Source: an uncultured Flavobacteriaceae bacterium (GTDB taxonomy: Bacteria > Bacteroidota > Bacteroidia > Flavobacteriales > Flavobacteriaceae). From it: a DNA stretch of 64,000 nt. The notes below the pieces were generated by a model. It ran no database searches. It was not told where the DNA came from and was given only the letters and a program-made list of their open reading frames with translations. Every line of letters starts with the position of its first letter. Within the stretch, counting starts at the first letter, position 1. The DNA lies in assembly GCA_947487895.1 (NCBI GenBank), contig CANKYF010000003.1, positions 1-64,000 on the forward strand, read 5' to 3'. Shown piece by piece: positions 63,663 through 64,000 of this stretch. The translations under genes were made by a program, and so were the position numbers.

Positions 63663-64000
63663 ATGCAGAAATTTAGTTGGAAACATAAAATTAGCTTAAC
63701 TATTTACCTACTAGCTTTTACAGGGATAAGTATTGCCCAACAAGGACAAGTTGAAGTGAATCAAGATAAAAATATTGATGTTTTACTTAATGTAAAAAAG
63801 CAGCTAAATAGAAGTGAAAACAGCTCAGAGCGATATAAAATTCAGATTTATAACGGAAGTAGATCTGGTGCTTATGCAGCTCAAAAAGAGTTTCGTGAAA
63901 CCTTTAACTCATGGTCTTCTAGAATGGAATACGAATCTCCAAATTTTAAAATTTGGGCAGGTAATTTTAGAACACGTTTAGAGGCTGATAGAGCTTTAAA
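63663..64000 (+). CDS. SPOR-domain protein (partial, runs off the window)
   Basis: The ORF is open to the window end, so 112 codons are visible; it is absent from the supplied track. A signal peptide (ISLTIYLLAFTGISIAQQ) is followed by 'YKIQIYNGSRSGAYAAQKEF' and 'FKIWAGNFRTRLEADRAL', the two halves of a SPOR-type fold that usually binds denuded peptidoglycan glycan strands. Many Flavobacteriia have a small exported protein of this kind. The start follows 'aataaaaatcATG'. It is divergent from actA. Confidence 0.8.
   Translation, partial: MQKFSWKHKISLTIYLLAFTGISIAQQGQVEVNQDKNIDVLLNVKKQLNRSENSSERYKIQIYNGSRSGAYAAQKEFRETFNSWSSRMEYESPNFKIWAGNFRTRLEADRAL

Noticed and set aside
1-64000. tRNA, rRNA, prophage, insertion sequences, defence systems
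   Set aside because: I read the intergenic gaps and the protein list and saw no cloverleaf-like segments, transposase, integrase, capsid, nuclease-helicase or toxin-antitoxin pairs; only dispersed palindromes suggest mobility.

Overview
The window is chromosomal DNA from a member of the Bacteroidota, almost certainly a marine-type Flavobacteriaceae. The evidence is the low G+C (about one third by eye), type IX secretion/gliding genes (SprA, two PorP/SprF proteins, a PorE-like OmpA protein, a type B CTD adhesin, a type A CTD Calx-beta protein, RemB-like), an alternative complex III (actABCDEF) upstream of an aa3 oxidase, TAnnTTTG-type -7 boxes, and dispersed 'CTTCGAC..GCTCAGTGTGACA' palindromes. 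I see no prophage, IS element, CRISPR array, rRNA or tRNA. Most of the window is core genome, read mainly on the minus strand.

Layout. 0-6 kb: a minus-strand PorP, then plus-strand genes nfu-like, dodecin, a SSP411/YyaL thioredoxin-domain lipoprotein, DUF1304 and mscS. 6-12.3 kb (minus): a MacAB-TolC-like export operon (ATPase, two permeases, HlyD adaptor, TolC) ending with tsaB. 12.3-18 kb (minus): oxidase biogenesis and small subunits, in transcription order ctaB, two subunit III proteins, subunit IV, a terminator, a cysteine-less SCO-like protein, SCO, DUF420 and a small CxxC membrane protein; the last four are separated by dispersed repeats. 18-23.7 kb: a plus-strand MBL-fold hydrolase, then minus-strand RemB-like, two TonB proteins, VanZ and gcvH. 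23.7-34.1 kb (minus): maeB, ruvA and sprA. 34.2-39.6 kb: TapB-like protein, queG, a plus-strand esterase, a P450 and ruvB. 39.7-51.4 kb (minus): the Calx-beta repeat protein and the adhesin-PorP-PorE-like operon. 51.7-63.5 kb (minus): actA-B-C-D-E-F-ctaC-ctaD, a complete quinol-to-oxygen electron path. At the right edge a SPOR-domain protein starts on the plus strand.

How the genes work together. actA-F oxidises menaquinol and passes electrons to the CuA subunit (ctaC) and the catalytic subunit (ctaD). The remaining oxidase subunits, haem O synthase and copper-delivery proteins lie in the separate 12-18 kb cluster. SprA forms the outer-membrane T9SS channel; PorP/SprF-like and PorE-like proteins serve attachment of surface proteins such as the 1,576-codon type B adhesin.

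Points most worth a second look: a helix-hairpin-helix domain fused to the C-terminus of ActC; a cysteine-less SCO-like protein beside a canonical SCO; a large insertion in one subunit III; a thrombospondin-3-like acidic insertion in SprA; shared ~21-bp-spaced CGAT direct repeats and look-alike hairpins upstream of both giant surface-protein genes; and a TonB-C-like domain at the N-terminus of the RemB-like protein beside two tonB genes. I found no convincing wholly new multigene system. All family assignments come from reading motifs and recall of families, not from database searches.
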